Source: Pseudomonas sp. MF4836
GTDB taxonomy: Bacteria > Pseudomonadota > Gammaproteobacteria > Pseudomonadales > Pseudomonadaceae
DNA: 64,000 nucleotides
Assembly (NCBI RefSeq): GCF_002018875.1
Contig: NZ_MVOL01000005.1
Coordinates: 372,001 to 436,000 of the forward strand
Reading direction: 5' to 3'
Below are positions 46,258 through 54,580 of the stretch, piece after piece; position 1 is the stretch's first letter, and the number at the start of each line of letters is the position of its first letter. The position numbers and the translations under genes were made by a program. The notes under the pieces were generated by a model. The model worked only from the letters and a program-made list of their open reading frames with translations, made no database searches and was not told where the DNA came from.

Positions 46258-47250
46258 ATGAAATTCGACCTCGCCTACTGCATCAGCCTCGACGACAAGT
46301 TGTCGATCTATGACGTGCGCGATCTGAATTTCGACGAGACTCTGGCCTTCGACTCGGCGAAAGAACAGTTCCAGTGCCCCAACGATGCCTGCCGCAGCGC
46401 GTTCGAGGCCGGCAACGGCTTGGGTACCTTCAACGCAAAGAACATCAATTACATCCGCACCCCGCACTTCAAGAACCTGCCGGGCACCCTGCATATAGAG
46501 GGCTGCCCTTATGGCAGCAGGACGCTGGCTGGCGAACTGGACAGCAGCGAGAACGAGGACGCGCGTGAAGAGCACTTCCCGTCCGAGCTGTTGCTGGCCC
46601 GCCGCGAATACCAGCGCAAGCCTGCCGCCCGGACCGAAGCAGTCCACGCCCCTCAGGACATTCCCGCGCCCGCCTCCCGCAGCGATACGCCCTACACCGC
46701 TCGAGACACTGCGCCGGATAAAACCAGCGTCTTCGCCCATCCGGTGGAATGCTTTGTGTCGAATATCGACGACAAGGAGCTGCTCAAGCGCATGCCGCTG
46801 AAGATCGGCGAGCACAGCGCGTCCTATGCCACGTTTTTCAAGAAGATCGAGTACCTGCAAGACAACAGGGGCTTGATCTACTGGGGCAGGATCAAGGAGA
46901 TCAAGGACTACAACCTGAGCTTTCGCATCGATTTCGAGCAAAAGGTCTGGCTCAAGAAAGACACCGACGCCAAGAAAAAGCCTTATTCGGTCAATGTCTA
47001 CCTGAGCAAGAAACTGATCGACAACTACCGCAAGCGCAACGCTTTCCTCGAGGAGATCAAGCACGCCATCGACAGCAAGCGGGAGTTGTATTGCTTCTTT
47101 TACGGGGTGACGCCGGAGCTGAAGCAGGTGCCGAGCAAAAAGAGCCCCGATCAGACGTTCGAGGTGTTCAGCGCCAATATCGAGAGCCTCGAGCACTTCA
47201 TCATTCGTGAAGCCCCGGGGCTCAAGGCGCAGTCAGCCACAGGCTCTTAG
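46258..47250 (+). CDS. Unrecognised protein with a Cys/His (zinc-ribbon-like) N-terminus
   Basis: 330 residues. The N-terminal third has a possible metal site: FQCPNDACRSAF near residues 38-49, then YIRTPHFKNLPGTLHIEGCP near residues 65-84. The spacing (C-x5-C, H-F, H, C-P) resembles the N-terminal region of CoiA-like proteins, but this is a weak likeness. A variable, Pro/Ala-rich linker (about 110-155) joins a C-terminal basic alpha/beta domain (FFKKIEYLQDNRGLIYWGRI; KKKPYSVNVYLSKKLIDNYR) that may bind nucleic acid. No family can be assigned. It is a single gene between the Sel1 gene and the paralog triplet. Confidence 0.7.
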   Translation: MKFDLAYCISLDDKLSIYDVRDLNFDETLAFDSAKEQFQCPNDACRSAFEAGNGLGTFNAKNINYIRTPHFKNLPGTLHIEGCPYGSRTLAGELDSSENEDAREEHFPSELLLARREYQRKPAARTEAVHAPQDIPAPASRSDTPYTARDTAPDKTSVFAHPVECFVSNIDDKELLKRMPLKIGEHSASYATFFKKIEYLQDNRGLIYWGRIKEIKDYNLSFRIDFEQKVWLKKDTDAKKKPYSVNVYLSKKLIDNYRKRNAFLEEIKHAIDSKRELYCFFYGVTPELKQVPSKKSPDQTFEVFSANIESLEHFIIREAPGLKAQSATGS

Positions 47251-48428
47251 TCAGGCAGGTGCAACGGGACCCCGCCCGGGGTCTTTTTGACGATGGAGTA
47301 CGGCAGGTAACTCCAGCTCGGCCAACGGCAGGCCGAGGCCGCCTGGACGAAATCAGGGTTGAAATACAGGCCCTTGACGGTGAAGTACCAGTTGGCAAAT
47401 TTCCAGCGCTGCTCATTGTCGTAGTCGCAACCGCCCTGCTCGCCGTTGTCTTTCATCTGCCGCGGGTACAACTCCTGGAAGTAACCCACCAGCCAGCGAC
47501 CGAAGAGGGTGTTGCGATAGTCGTAGTAGGCGTCAGTGATTTCGGCCGGGTAATGGTCGCGTCCTGGCATGAACTCCTCGTAGTGAATCGGCTCGCCCTC
47601 GGCGATCCACATCACGTCCTCCAGGGTCAGGGGTCGGCCCGTGCTGGCATCCAGGTTGATCGGAAACTGATCCTGATTGGGGCTGGCGCCGCCACACATG
47701 AACTCATGGCTGACACTGACGCTGATCACCGAGGACGTCAGCAGCATCGGCTTGGCCGTCTGCTCGAAAGAACCCTCGTCACCGCCGGCCAGCAGACAGC
47801 CGTGATAGGCCACCACCGCCTGCCACAAGCTGCTCGACAGCTGCAGGTTGATGGCCTTGAGCGCCGGCTGCGGGTAACCGGCCACCACTTCAAACAGGGT
47901 CGCGCCGGATTCGGGCTCGCTCCACCATTGCAGGCTGTAGCCCATGAAGTTCTGCTTTTTACCGGGCTTGAGCTTGAGCTCCAGCAAACGCAGGTAATCA
48001 TAGGGCGCCATGTCGTGCATCAAGGCCAGGTACGGAATCGGCTCGGCCGGCAGTGGCGGGATCCGCGCCGGGCTCAATTCGATCTTGAGGCTCTTGCCAT
48101 CGGCGCCTTTCCATTCGCCTTGCCAGCCCTTGGCCGAAGGTTCCAGGCGCAAACCGGGGTGGGCGCCGCTGCTGCCCCAGCGACTTTCCTCCAGCACCAG
48201 GGCATCGCCCTCGCGCTTGCCCTCAAGGCGCAGGTTCTTGTGGTACTTGCGGTAGAAGTAGCGCCCCTGAACATCCCCCGCCATGTCCTCGAACAGCTCG
48301 ACGACAATCGGTGCCTGGCCGAGGGTGCCGGTGAATACCTGCTTGCCCTCGCTGGCCCAGACCGGGGCCGTCAGCAACATCGAGTAGAGCGCGAAGCGAC
48401 AGGTCCGCAGCAGCAGTCCTTTGAACAT
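47247..48428 (-). CDS. Exported DUF3298-like protein, paralog C
   Basis: 393 residues from the ATG at 48428; 77 extra upstream codons overlap the neighbour and are excluded. A signal peptide (FALYSMLLTAPVWAS) is followed by an N-terminal beta domain (FTGTLGQAPIVVELFEDMAG) and a C-terminal region with TLEDVMWIAEGEP, then NWYFTVKGLYFNPDF and SYLPYSIVKKTPGGVPLHLP, recalling the RsiV/PdaC (DUF3298) domain. It is the third of three tandem paralogs, each with the same leader TTCAAGGA seven bases before the ATG. Its stop overlaps the end of the 46258 gene by 4 bp. The function is unknown. Confidence 0.75.
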   Translation of the reverse strand: MFKGLLLRTCRFALYSMLLTAPVWASEGKQVFTGTLGQAPIVVELFEDMAGDVQGRYFYRKYHKNLRLEGKREGDALVLEESRWGSSGAHPGLRLEPSAKGWQGEWKGADGKSLKIELSPARIPPLPAEPIPYLALMHDMAPYDYLRLLELKLKPGKKQNFMGYSLQWWSEPESGATLFEVVAGYPQPALKAINLQLSSSLWQAVVAYHGCLLAGGDEGSFEQTAKPMLLTSSVISVSVSHEFMCGGASPNQDQFPINLDASTGRPLTLEDVMWIAEGEPIHYEEFMPGRDHYPAEITDAYYDYRNTLFGRWLVGYFQELYPRQMKDNGEQGGCDYDNEQRWKFANWYFTVKGLYFNPDFVQAASACRWPSWSYLPYSIVKKTPGGVPLHLPD

Positions 48429-48478
48429 TGAACGGTCCTTGAAAAACGAGCAGGCGCCCGGCAGATGAAATAAGCGAT

Positions 48479-49669
48479 TCAGGGTAATGGCAACGCCAGG
48501 CGACCGGGATGCTGCCTGACAAGGCTGTAGGGCAATACGCTCCACACCGGAGCCCGGCACCCGCCCTCGCTGTGGGAAAAAGCCGGAAGCACATGCAATC
48601 CCTCTATTCCCAGGTACCAATTGACGTACACCCAGCGCTCCACATTGCTGTAGTCGCAACCCTCCTGATCGCTTGCTGGAGGGGTCAGGCCCTGGGGGTT
48701 AAGGGCCTGAAGCTGGCTGATCAGCCAGGGGGCAAGACGCTGCCGGCGATACTCGGCAAAACCGCTGGAGTCGACATCGGACTCCTCCTCGCCCCAGCCA
48801 TTCTCATCTCGCACGTAGCGAAATGCCCGGCCCTCACCGAGTCACAACAGGTCCTCCAGGGTCAGTTCCCGGGCGGTGTCCACCTGCAGATTGAATCCGG
48901 CCTCGGTTTCGTCCGGGTGCGGCCCGCCGCAATCCCAGCTCCTGGAAATACTGACACTGAGCAACGCCGGGCTCAGCAGTTTGGGGCGAGCTTGCTGCTC
49001 GTAAACCGCTGCCTCGCCGCCATTGAGCCGGCACTCGTGGTATTGCTCCACGTCGCGCCACAGACGCGTCATCAGTTGCTGATTGATCCGTGTGCGCTGC
49101 TCAGTTGGGTAACCTTCAACCACTTCGAACAGGCTGACGTTGGACTGCGGTTCGCGCCACCACTGCAGGGTGTAGCCCATGAACACCTGTTTCTTGCCCG
49201 GTTGCAGGGTCAGGCCCTGCAGCCGCAGGTATTCATAAGGCGCACCGGTGTAGAGCGTGGCCAGGTACGGCAAAGCATCACTGGGCAGGGGCGGCAGCTG
49301 GGCCAGGCTCACATCGACCTCGAGTTGCTTGCCCTCGGGGCTTTGCCACTGCCCCCGCAAGCCGCTGGCAGTCTCGCGCAAGCGCAGGTGTGGCAGCTCC
49401 TTGCCATCCCCGCCCCGGTCATCGCCTTCGACCAGGCTGATGAGTTGCCCGTCGCGGTGGCCATTGAGCACCAGGTCCAGGTGGTACTTCTGGTAGAAGT
49501 AACGGCCGTTCACCTCGTTGTCATTGGAGCTATCAAGCATCAGGACAATCGGCATCTTGCCCAGGGTGCCGCGGTAGACCCGGGGGCCTTCGTCCGCCCA
49601 CAGCGAACTGCACAGCCCAAAACACAACACGGCGGCCAGTGACAGCTGGCGCAAGAGGCCCTTGAGCAT
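48479..49669 (-). pseudogene. DUF3298-like protein, paralog B, interrupted by an in-frame TGA
   Basis: It starts at the ATG 49669 (MLKGLLRQLSLAAVLCFGLC, signal peptide) and matches its neighbours down to LTLEDLL, where TGA at 48842-48844 stops it after 275 residues. The same frame continues without shift (LGEGRAFRYVRDENGWGEEE) to the usual C-terminus VWSVLPYSLVRQHPGRLALP and a TGA at 48479. The paralogs have Trp (TGG) where the TGA is, so a single G-to-A change explains it. The remaining frame is otherwise intact, so the change is recent, or a base-call error. A GTG at 48814 could start a separate 111-residue product but has no clear ribosome site. Confidence 0.8.
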
Positions 49670-49715
49670 TGGATGATCCTTGAATAAAGAGGCCGCAGGC
49701 CACGGTGCGATGGGA

Positions 49716-50951
49716 TCAGGGCCGGGCATACAGGCTTGGCTCCGGCAGCTTCAGCCCGGCCTTGCCCGGATACTGCTGCAACACCGGGTACGGCAGCACC
49801 GACCAGACCACACCACCACACCATTGCAGTTTTTCCGGGTAGACCGGCGACAGGTACAGGCCCTGGGGCGTGAAGTACCAGGCCGGGTTCCGCCAGTGGC
49901 TGGGGTTATTGAAATCACAGACTCGATCGGCCTCTTCCGGGGCCAGCATGGGTTGCGGATACAGGCTCTGCAACTGTGCCACCAGCCAGGGCGCAAACAC
50001 CTGGCTACGGTAATCGTCGAAGGCCTTGGCCTGCGTTTCTGGCAAGTGCCCGTCAGCTTGGCGCCGCCGGTCACCCACATTCATCGCCGGACCCTGGCCC
50101 ACCCACAACACGTCTTCCAGAAACAGCGGCTGAGCGCTGTGGGCGTCGAGGTTGACCGGCTGCTCGCCCTCGTCGGGGGTTTCGTCGCCACAACGCCGGG
50201 CGATGTAAAAGCTGGCGCTGACGATCTCCGGGGTCAGCAACGTGACCGAAGTACTGGCCTGGTGATAACTGTCATCAGCGCCGACCTTGGCCAGGCAGGT
50301 GAAATGCGCCGCCACTTCGGACCACAGGCGCTGGCGCAGGTGCTGGTTGATCCGCTCGCGCTCCTCGGGCGTATAGCCTGAAAGCACTTCGAACATTTTT
50401 ATTTTCGAGGTCGGCTCGGTCCACCATTGCAGGCTGTAACCCATGTACTCCACCGGCTCACCGGCCGTTAGCTGCAGCCATTGCAAACGCAGAAAATCGT
50501 AGGGCGATGCCTGGTAGGTCTCGGTGAACACCGGCTGTGCCTCGGCCTGTGGCGGGTCGACCCGAGCGGGATCGAGGGTCAGCAGGGTCTGCCGTCCTTC
50601 AGCGCTCATCCACTGGCCCTGCCAGCGACCATCGGGGATTTTTTTTAGGCGCATCCGCGCAGAGGGCGTGTAGCGATCCTCGGCGTGCTCCTCGAGCAGC
50701 AACTGGTCGGCTTCGAGCGTGCCGGCAAAGCGCTGATCATGCAGGGCGTTTTTTGCAAAGTAGCGACCACTGACCTTGGCCGGGTTGCTCAGGTCCAGTT
50801 GCAGCACGATCGGGGTGCTGTCCAGGGTCCCGGTATACAACCCGTCCACCGGCCGCGCCTGCCGAGATGGCCACAACCCAATCACCACCAACAATGCCAG
50901 CAGCGCCATGGCAACCCAGAGTGCGCGCCAACCGAAGCGTCCTTTGTACAT
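49716..50951 (-). CDS. DUF3298-like protein, paralog A (membrane-anchored)
   Basis: 411 residues. An N-terminal helix (ALWVAMALLALLVVIGLW) not followed by a cleavage site suggests a membrane anchor with the rest in the periplasm, unlike the cleavable signals of B and C. Shared paralog motifs: LYTGTLDSTPIVLQLDLSNP, VEYMGYSLQWWTEPTSKIKM, LFLEDVLWVGQGP, PAWYFTPQGLYLSPVYPEKL. The gene lies 46 bp upstream of paralog B. It is the first of the three and may be the source copy. The family resembles anti-sigma RsiV/PdaC C-terminal domains; no sigma factor gene is nearby. Confidence 0.75.
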   Translation of the reverse strand: MYKGRFGWRALWVAMALLALLVVIGLWPSRQARPVDGLYTGTLDSTPIVLQLDLSNPAKVSGRYFAKNALHDQRFAGTLEADQLLLEEHAEDRYTPSARMRLKKIPDGRWQGQWMSAEGRQTLLTLDPARVDPPQAEAQPVFTETYQASPYDFLRLQWLQLTAGEPVEYMGYSLQWWTEPTSKIKMFEVLSGYTPEERERINQHLRQRLWSEVAAHFTCLAKVGADDSYHQASTSVTLLTPEIVSASFYIARRCGDETPDEGEQPVNLDAHSAQPLFLEDVLWVGQGPAMNVGDRRRQADGHLPETQAKAFDDYRSQVFAPWLVAQLQSLYPQPMLAPEEADRVCDFNNPSHWRNPAWYFTPQGLYLSPVYPEKLQWCGGVVWSVLPYPVLQQYPGKAGLKLPEPSLYARP

Positions 50952-51082
50952 TCAGCCTTCCTTGAACAGGGGGGTGACAGGAACGAGACCTGCCTGCCTG
51001 ATAACGGCGCTGAAGTATGGCGAGGTTGGCCGGCAGAATCGACTGCTGGCGCGTTAAAGATTCAAGCGTCGGGCCAGCGGAT

Positions 51083-51898
51083 TCATTGCCAGCACATGCT
51101 CAACAGCACCAGCAGCAACAGGCCGATATACACCCGCGCATGCAGGCGATCGGCGATCCGCCCGATCCACGGCGACGCCAGGCGAATACCCAACAACGAG
51201 CCGAGGGTCAGCACCGTGAACGCCAGCAGGTCGACATAGCCGATAAACCAGGGGCCCAGGTCGAAATCGCTGAACCCGGCCAGCACCAGGTAAGTCAGGG
51301 TACCGGCCAGGGCCACCGGCACACTCAGCGGGTTGGCCATGGAGGTGGCCTGGGTCATGCTCAGCCCGCAACGACGCAACAGGGGCACGGTCATGACGCT
51401 GCCGCCCACGCCGAGAAAGGTTGCAATGACACCGATCCCCAGGCCGCTGCCGGCCGTCCGCGCCGGCCCCAGGAGGCGCGGCGTGGCGTTGGCTGAGGGT
51501 TGTAGACAGCCGCGACGCAGCACGCAGTCGGCGATGGTCAAACCCAGGTAGGCGATAAAGGCGTAGCGAATCACCTCGCCATCCACCCAGCTCGCGGCCA
51601 GCGCACCGAACACCGCGCCAAGCCCGATATAGCCACCCAGGGGCCACACATACTCGCGGAGCAGGTTGCCGGCGCGCCGGTGTTTGAAGGTGGCGAGCAG
51701 CGCGTTGACGATCATTACGCAGGTCGATGTGGCCACCGCCACCTGCATCGCCGACTGGCTGATCGCGCTGTCGCTGCCATGACTGGCCAGCAGCAGGCGA
51801 TAGAGCAAGGGCACCACCACAAAGCCGCCGCCAAACCCGAACAGCACCGCGGTGACACCGCTCAGGCAGCCAAAAAGTGCGAGGAGTAAATAGAGCAT
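51083..51898 (-). CDS. TauE/SafE family permease
   Basis: 271 residues from the ATG at 51898 (MLYLLLALFGCLSGVTAVLF). About eight membrane helices in two repeats: the first with LFGFGGGFVVVPLLYRLLLA, the second with TFLGVGGSVMTVPLLRRCGL, the paired GxGGG/GxGGS motifs of TauE/SafE exporters of sulphite or organosulphonates. The substrate is unknown. It is divergent from an AraC-type regulator 114 bp away, which probably controls it. Confidence 0.85.
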   Translation of the reverse strand: MLYLLLALFGCLSGVTAVLFGFGGGFVVVPLLYRLLLASHGSDSAISQSAMQVAVATSTCVMIVNALLATFKHRRAGNLLREYVWPLGGYIGLGAVFGALAASWVDGEVIRYAFIAYLGLTIADCVLRRGCLQPSANATPRLLGPARTAGSGLGIGVIATFLGVGGSVMTVPLLRRCGLSMTQATSMANPLSVPVALAGTLTYLVLAGFSDFDLGPWFIGYVDLLAFTVLTLGSLLGIRLASPWIGRIADRLHARVYIGLLLLVLLSMCWQ

Positions 51899-52012
51899 CG
51901 AACACCGTCCATCAGCAGAAAGAACGCGAACGATAGAGCGCAGACCCTTGGCTTGCTTGCGTAAGCCAGCCAATACTATTCGCGTTTACGCCAACTGCCG
52001 GACGGTGCCTGG

Positions 52013-52783
52013 ATGCGCAATATTTCGATCAACCAACTGGACCACACGCCGCGCCCGGTGGTGGCGATTGGCACCGACTACCCCGACGGCTATCTGCTGG
52101 CGCGCCACAGTCATCGCCGTGCCCAATTGCTGTATGGCGCCACCGGGGTCATGCAGGTCAGCACCCGCCACGGCAACTGGGTGGTGCCGCCGCAGCGCGC
52201 GGTGTGGATCGCGCCGCAGGTCGAACATGAGGTGCTGATGCTCGGGGTGAGCACCCGCAGCCTGTACATCGAACCGGCACGCGCACCGTTGCTGGGCAGC
52301 GAGTGCCAGGTGATCAGTGTCTCGCCCTTGATGCGCCAACTGCTGCTGGAGGCGGTCGAGATGCCACTGGAGTACCAGCAAGACGGCCGTGATGGGGTAC
52401 TGGTCAGCCTGCTGCTGCATGAGCAGGCGCGCACTACCCGCCTGCCGCTGCATATCCCCCTGCCGGCCGACGCTCGCCTGCTGGAGTTGTGCCGCTCGTT
52501 CCTGCAGCGCCCCAATGCCCATCAGTCGCCGGAACGCTGGGCCGAGCAATTGCACATCAGCCTGCGGACCTTCAATCGCCTGTTTCGCCAACAGACCGAC
52601 ATGAACTTCGGCCAATGGCGACAGCGCGCCTGCGTGGTCCTGGCCCTGGCACGCCTGGCCGCCGGGGAGCCGGTGACGCGGATCGCGATGGATTTCGGCT
52701 ACGACAGCCCGGCGGCATTCTCGACCATGTTCCGCCGCGTACTGGGGCAAGCCCCCTCGACCTATCTGAACCACCCGCTTTAG
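52013..52783 (+). CDS. AraC-family transcriptional regulator
   Basis: 256 residues. An N-terminal cupin sensor (HSHRRAQLLYGATGVMQVST, near residue 32) is followed by a C-terminal AraC HTH pair: PERWAEQLHISLRTFNRLFR near residue 180 and RIAMDFGYDSPAAFSTMFRR near residue 222. It is divergent from the TauE-type permease gene, its most likely target. The effector is unknown. Confidence 0.87.
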   Translation: MRNISINQLDHTPRPVVAIGTDYPDGYLLARHSHRRAQLLYGATGVMQVSTRHGNWVVPPQRAVWIAPQVEHEVLMLGVSTRSLYIEPARAPLLGSECQVISVSPLMRQLLLEAVEMPLEYQQDGRDGVLVSLLLHEQARTTRLPLHIPLPADARLLELCRSFLQRPNAHQSPERWAEQLHISLRTFNRLFRQQTDMNFGQWRQRACVVLALARLAAGEPVTRIAMDFGYDSPAAFSTMFRRVLGQAPSTYLNHPL

Positions 52784-52856
52784 AGCCCCGGGAAAAGCCT
52801 TGTCACGAACCGCCGGGCCCCAGGCTGAAAATGAGTTTGATTCGGGCGCCAAACAA

Positions 52857-52872
52857 CTGTACAAATAAACAG
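52857..52872 (+). promoter_or_regulatory. LexA (SOS) box upstream of the small HTH gene
   Basis: CTGTACAAATAAACAG fits CTGT-N8-ACAG with an A/T-rich centre, the proteobacterial LexA consensus. It lies 40 bp before the ATG at 52912, the normal distance for an SOS operator. Confidence 0.65.
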
Positions 52873-52911
52873 TACTTTAGCGAACCACCTGTCATCCTCC
52901 CGGAGAAAACC

Positions 52912-53229
52912 ATGGCTTCCCTCGCGATGAAAATCACCCTGGAACGTATCGCGCTCTATCAATTCACCCCGGAACACTGCACCCAGGCCCGCGACTTGCT
53001 GGGCTGGGACATGGAGCAATTGGCTCAAGCATCCGGCGTCTCGGTACAGGCCATCCAGCGCTTCGAAGCTGGCTTCGAATTGCGCGACGTAACCCGCCTG
53101 GCCCTGGCGTTTTGCCTCGAGGCCGAGGGCCTGGTGTTCTTCCCCGGTTTCTCGCCCGGCCGTGGCATGAATATCCGCGGCGCCACCCCCAACCCCAAGG
53201 AACGGTCTGACTACGCCATGATTGAGTGA
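52912..53229 (+). CDS. Small XRE-like HTH protein under a LexA box
   Basis: 105 residues from the ATG at 52912 (MASLAMKITLERIALYQFTP), with CGGAG upstream; the longer frame to 52489 overlaps the AraC gene and is rejected. The HTH is QARDLLGWDMEQLAQASGVS followed by VQAIQRFEAGFELRD at about residues 26-60, then LALAFCLEAEGLVFFPGF, the usual end of short Cro/CI-like regulators. No other domain is present. The LexA box implies induction by DNA damage. A phage origin is possible but no phage gene is nearby. Confidence 0.8.
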   Translation: MASLAMKITLERIALYQFTPEHCTQARDLLGWDMEQLAQASGVSVQAIQRFEAGFELRDVTRLALAFCLEAEGLVFFPGFSPGRGMNIRGATPNPKERSDYAMIE

Positions 53230-53266
53230 TCCAGCCACGCATTCAGCGGGCCTGGGGCAACTGCGG

Positions 53267-53300
53267 CAGCACTTGCCGCATGCCCCTGCGGCAAGTGCTG
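53267..53300. terminator. Long hairpin between converging genes
   Basis: CAGCACTTGCCGCA and TGCGGCAAGTGCTG form a perfect 14-bp stem with a 6-nt loop. It lies 38 bp past the HTH stop and 12 bp past the hydrolase stop on the other strand. There is no T run, so it may be a rho-assisted barrier or a REP-like unit. Confidence 0.5.
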
Positions 53301-53311
53301 ATTGACGGGCG

Positions 53312-54370
53312 TTACAGGCTGTTGAGGGGCGCCGGGGCCGCGATACTTTCCACGTCCAGCCACCAGGGCGTACCGCGCTGGGGCTGCTCCAGGTTGAAGG
53401 CCTGGCCCATTTGCGGCGTGGTGATGGCGATGCTGCGCTCCCAGGCCAACTCTAGGATGCGGTCGAAAGGCTCATACCAGGCGTGCATCGACAAATCGAA
53501 CGTTCCGTTATGAATGGGCAGCAGCCAACGACCCTTGAGGTCGATATGGGCTTGCAACGTCTGCTCCGGTTGCATGTGCACATGGGGCCAGTCGACGTTG
53601 TAGGCGCCGGTTTCCATCAGGGTCAGGTCAAAGGGGCCGTACTGCTGGCCGATGCGCTTGAAACCATCGAAGTAACCGGTGTCGCCACTGAAAAAGATCC
53701 GTGTAGCGCCGTCGAGCATGACCCACGAAGCCCACAGCGTGCTGTTGCCGTCGAACAGCCCGCGTCCGGAAAAGTGCTGCGAAGGGGTCGCGACAAAGCG
53801 GATGCCGGCCACTTCGGTGCCCTGCCACCAATCCAACTGGCGCACCTTGTCGGCGGGCACTCCCCATTTGATCAGGGTGTCGCCCACTCCCAGTGGCGTC
53901 AGGAAGCAGCGGGTTTTATCCGCCAGCTTGAGTACGGTCTGATGATCCAGATGATCGTAATGGTCATGGGACAGAATCACCGCCTCGAGCGCCGGCAACT
54001 CTTCAAGGCTGATGGGCGGCTGATGAAAACGTTTCGGCCCGGCCCATTGCACCGGCGATGCGCGCTCGGCAAATACCGGATCGGTGATCCAGAACTTGTC
54101 ACGCAGTTTTAACAGGACGGTCGAATGCCCCAGGCGAAACACACTGTGATTGGGCGCAGCCAGCAACTGCTCGCGGCTCAATGGTTGTACCGGGATAGCT
54201 CCGGCCGGACGGGTATTACGCGGTTTATGAAAAAGCATGTTCCAGAAAATCCGCAACGTCTTGCGCAAGCCTTCACGCTGTACCGGAGCGTGATTGCGAT
54301 AGGCGCCTTGTTCCTGGCGCGAGGTTTCAAGGCGATTAGCGCCGTTGGCGCGGGAAGAAAGAGTGGCCAT
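53312..54370 (-). CDS. MBL-fold metallohydrolase (NAPE-PLD/UlaG-like)
   Basis: 352 residues from the ATG at 54370 (MATLSSRANGANRLETSRQE) with GGAG about ten bases upstream. The metal motif AVILSHDHYDHLDHQTVLKL near residue 135 is HxHxDHxD-type, with further ligands in FFSGDTGYFDGFKRI near residue 225 and LPIHNGTFDLSMHAW near residue 285. FRLGHSTVLLKLRDKFWITD is the N-terminal part of the N-acyl-phosphatidylethanolamine phospholipase-like group. The substrate is unknown. It is divergent from a TetR regulator over a strong palindrome. Confidence 0.85.
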   Translation of the reverse strand: MATLSSRANGANRLETSRQEQGAYRNHAPVQREGLRKTLRIFWNMLFHKPRNTRPAGAIPVQPLSREQLLAAPNHSVFRLGHSTVLLKLRDKFWITDPVFAERASPVQWAGPKRFHQPPISLEELPALEAVILSHDHYDHLDHQTVLKLADKTRCFLTPLGVGDTLIKWGVPADKVRQLDWWQGTEVAGIRFVATPSQHFSGRGLFDGNSTLWASWVMLDGATRIFFSGDTGYFDGFKRIGQQYGPFDLTLMETGAYNVDWPHVHMQPEQTLQAHIDLKGRWLLPIHNGTFDLSMHAWYEPFDRILELAWERSIAITTPQMGQAFNLEQPQRGTPWWLDVESIAAPAPLNSL

Positions 54371-54484
54371 GACCAAGTGACTCCAAGGAACGCGGCGTGG
54401 TTCCGATGATGCTCTGCGGGATGAAATGGCCAATGCACGCACGCGTCAGCCGACAATCATTGTTCTGCGCTTTCTCCAGACAAT

Positions 54485-54506
54485 AACTACACTGCACAGT
54501 GTAGTT
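54485..54506. promoter_or_regulatory. TetR-type operator palindrome
   Basis: Arms AACTACACTG and CAGTGTAGTT, perfect, 2 nt apart. It lies 75 bp before the TetR ATG and 115 bp before the hydrolase ATG, the typical place for a shared autoregulatory operator. Confidence 0.7.
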
Positions 54507-54580
54507 TCTAGATTGCAACAACACGCAGAAGAAGTAAACTGCCCGGTGCAATTTCCCCCCATCAGCCTTGAACCTCACTT

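Noticed and set aside
48429..48659. 77-residue N-terminal extension of paralog C
   Set aside because: It overlaps the end of paralog B in another frame and precedes a clear signal peptide with its own conserved leader.
48814..48842. Selenocysteine or other recoding at the TGA of paralog B
   Set aside because: The aligned residue in both paralogs is Trp, not Cys, and no special hairpin follows the codon, so a nonsense change is simpler.
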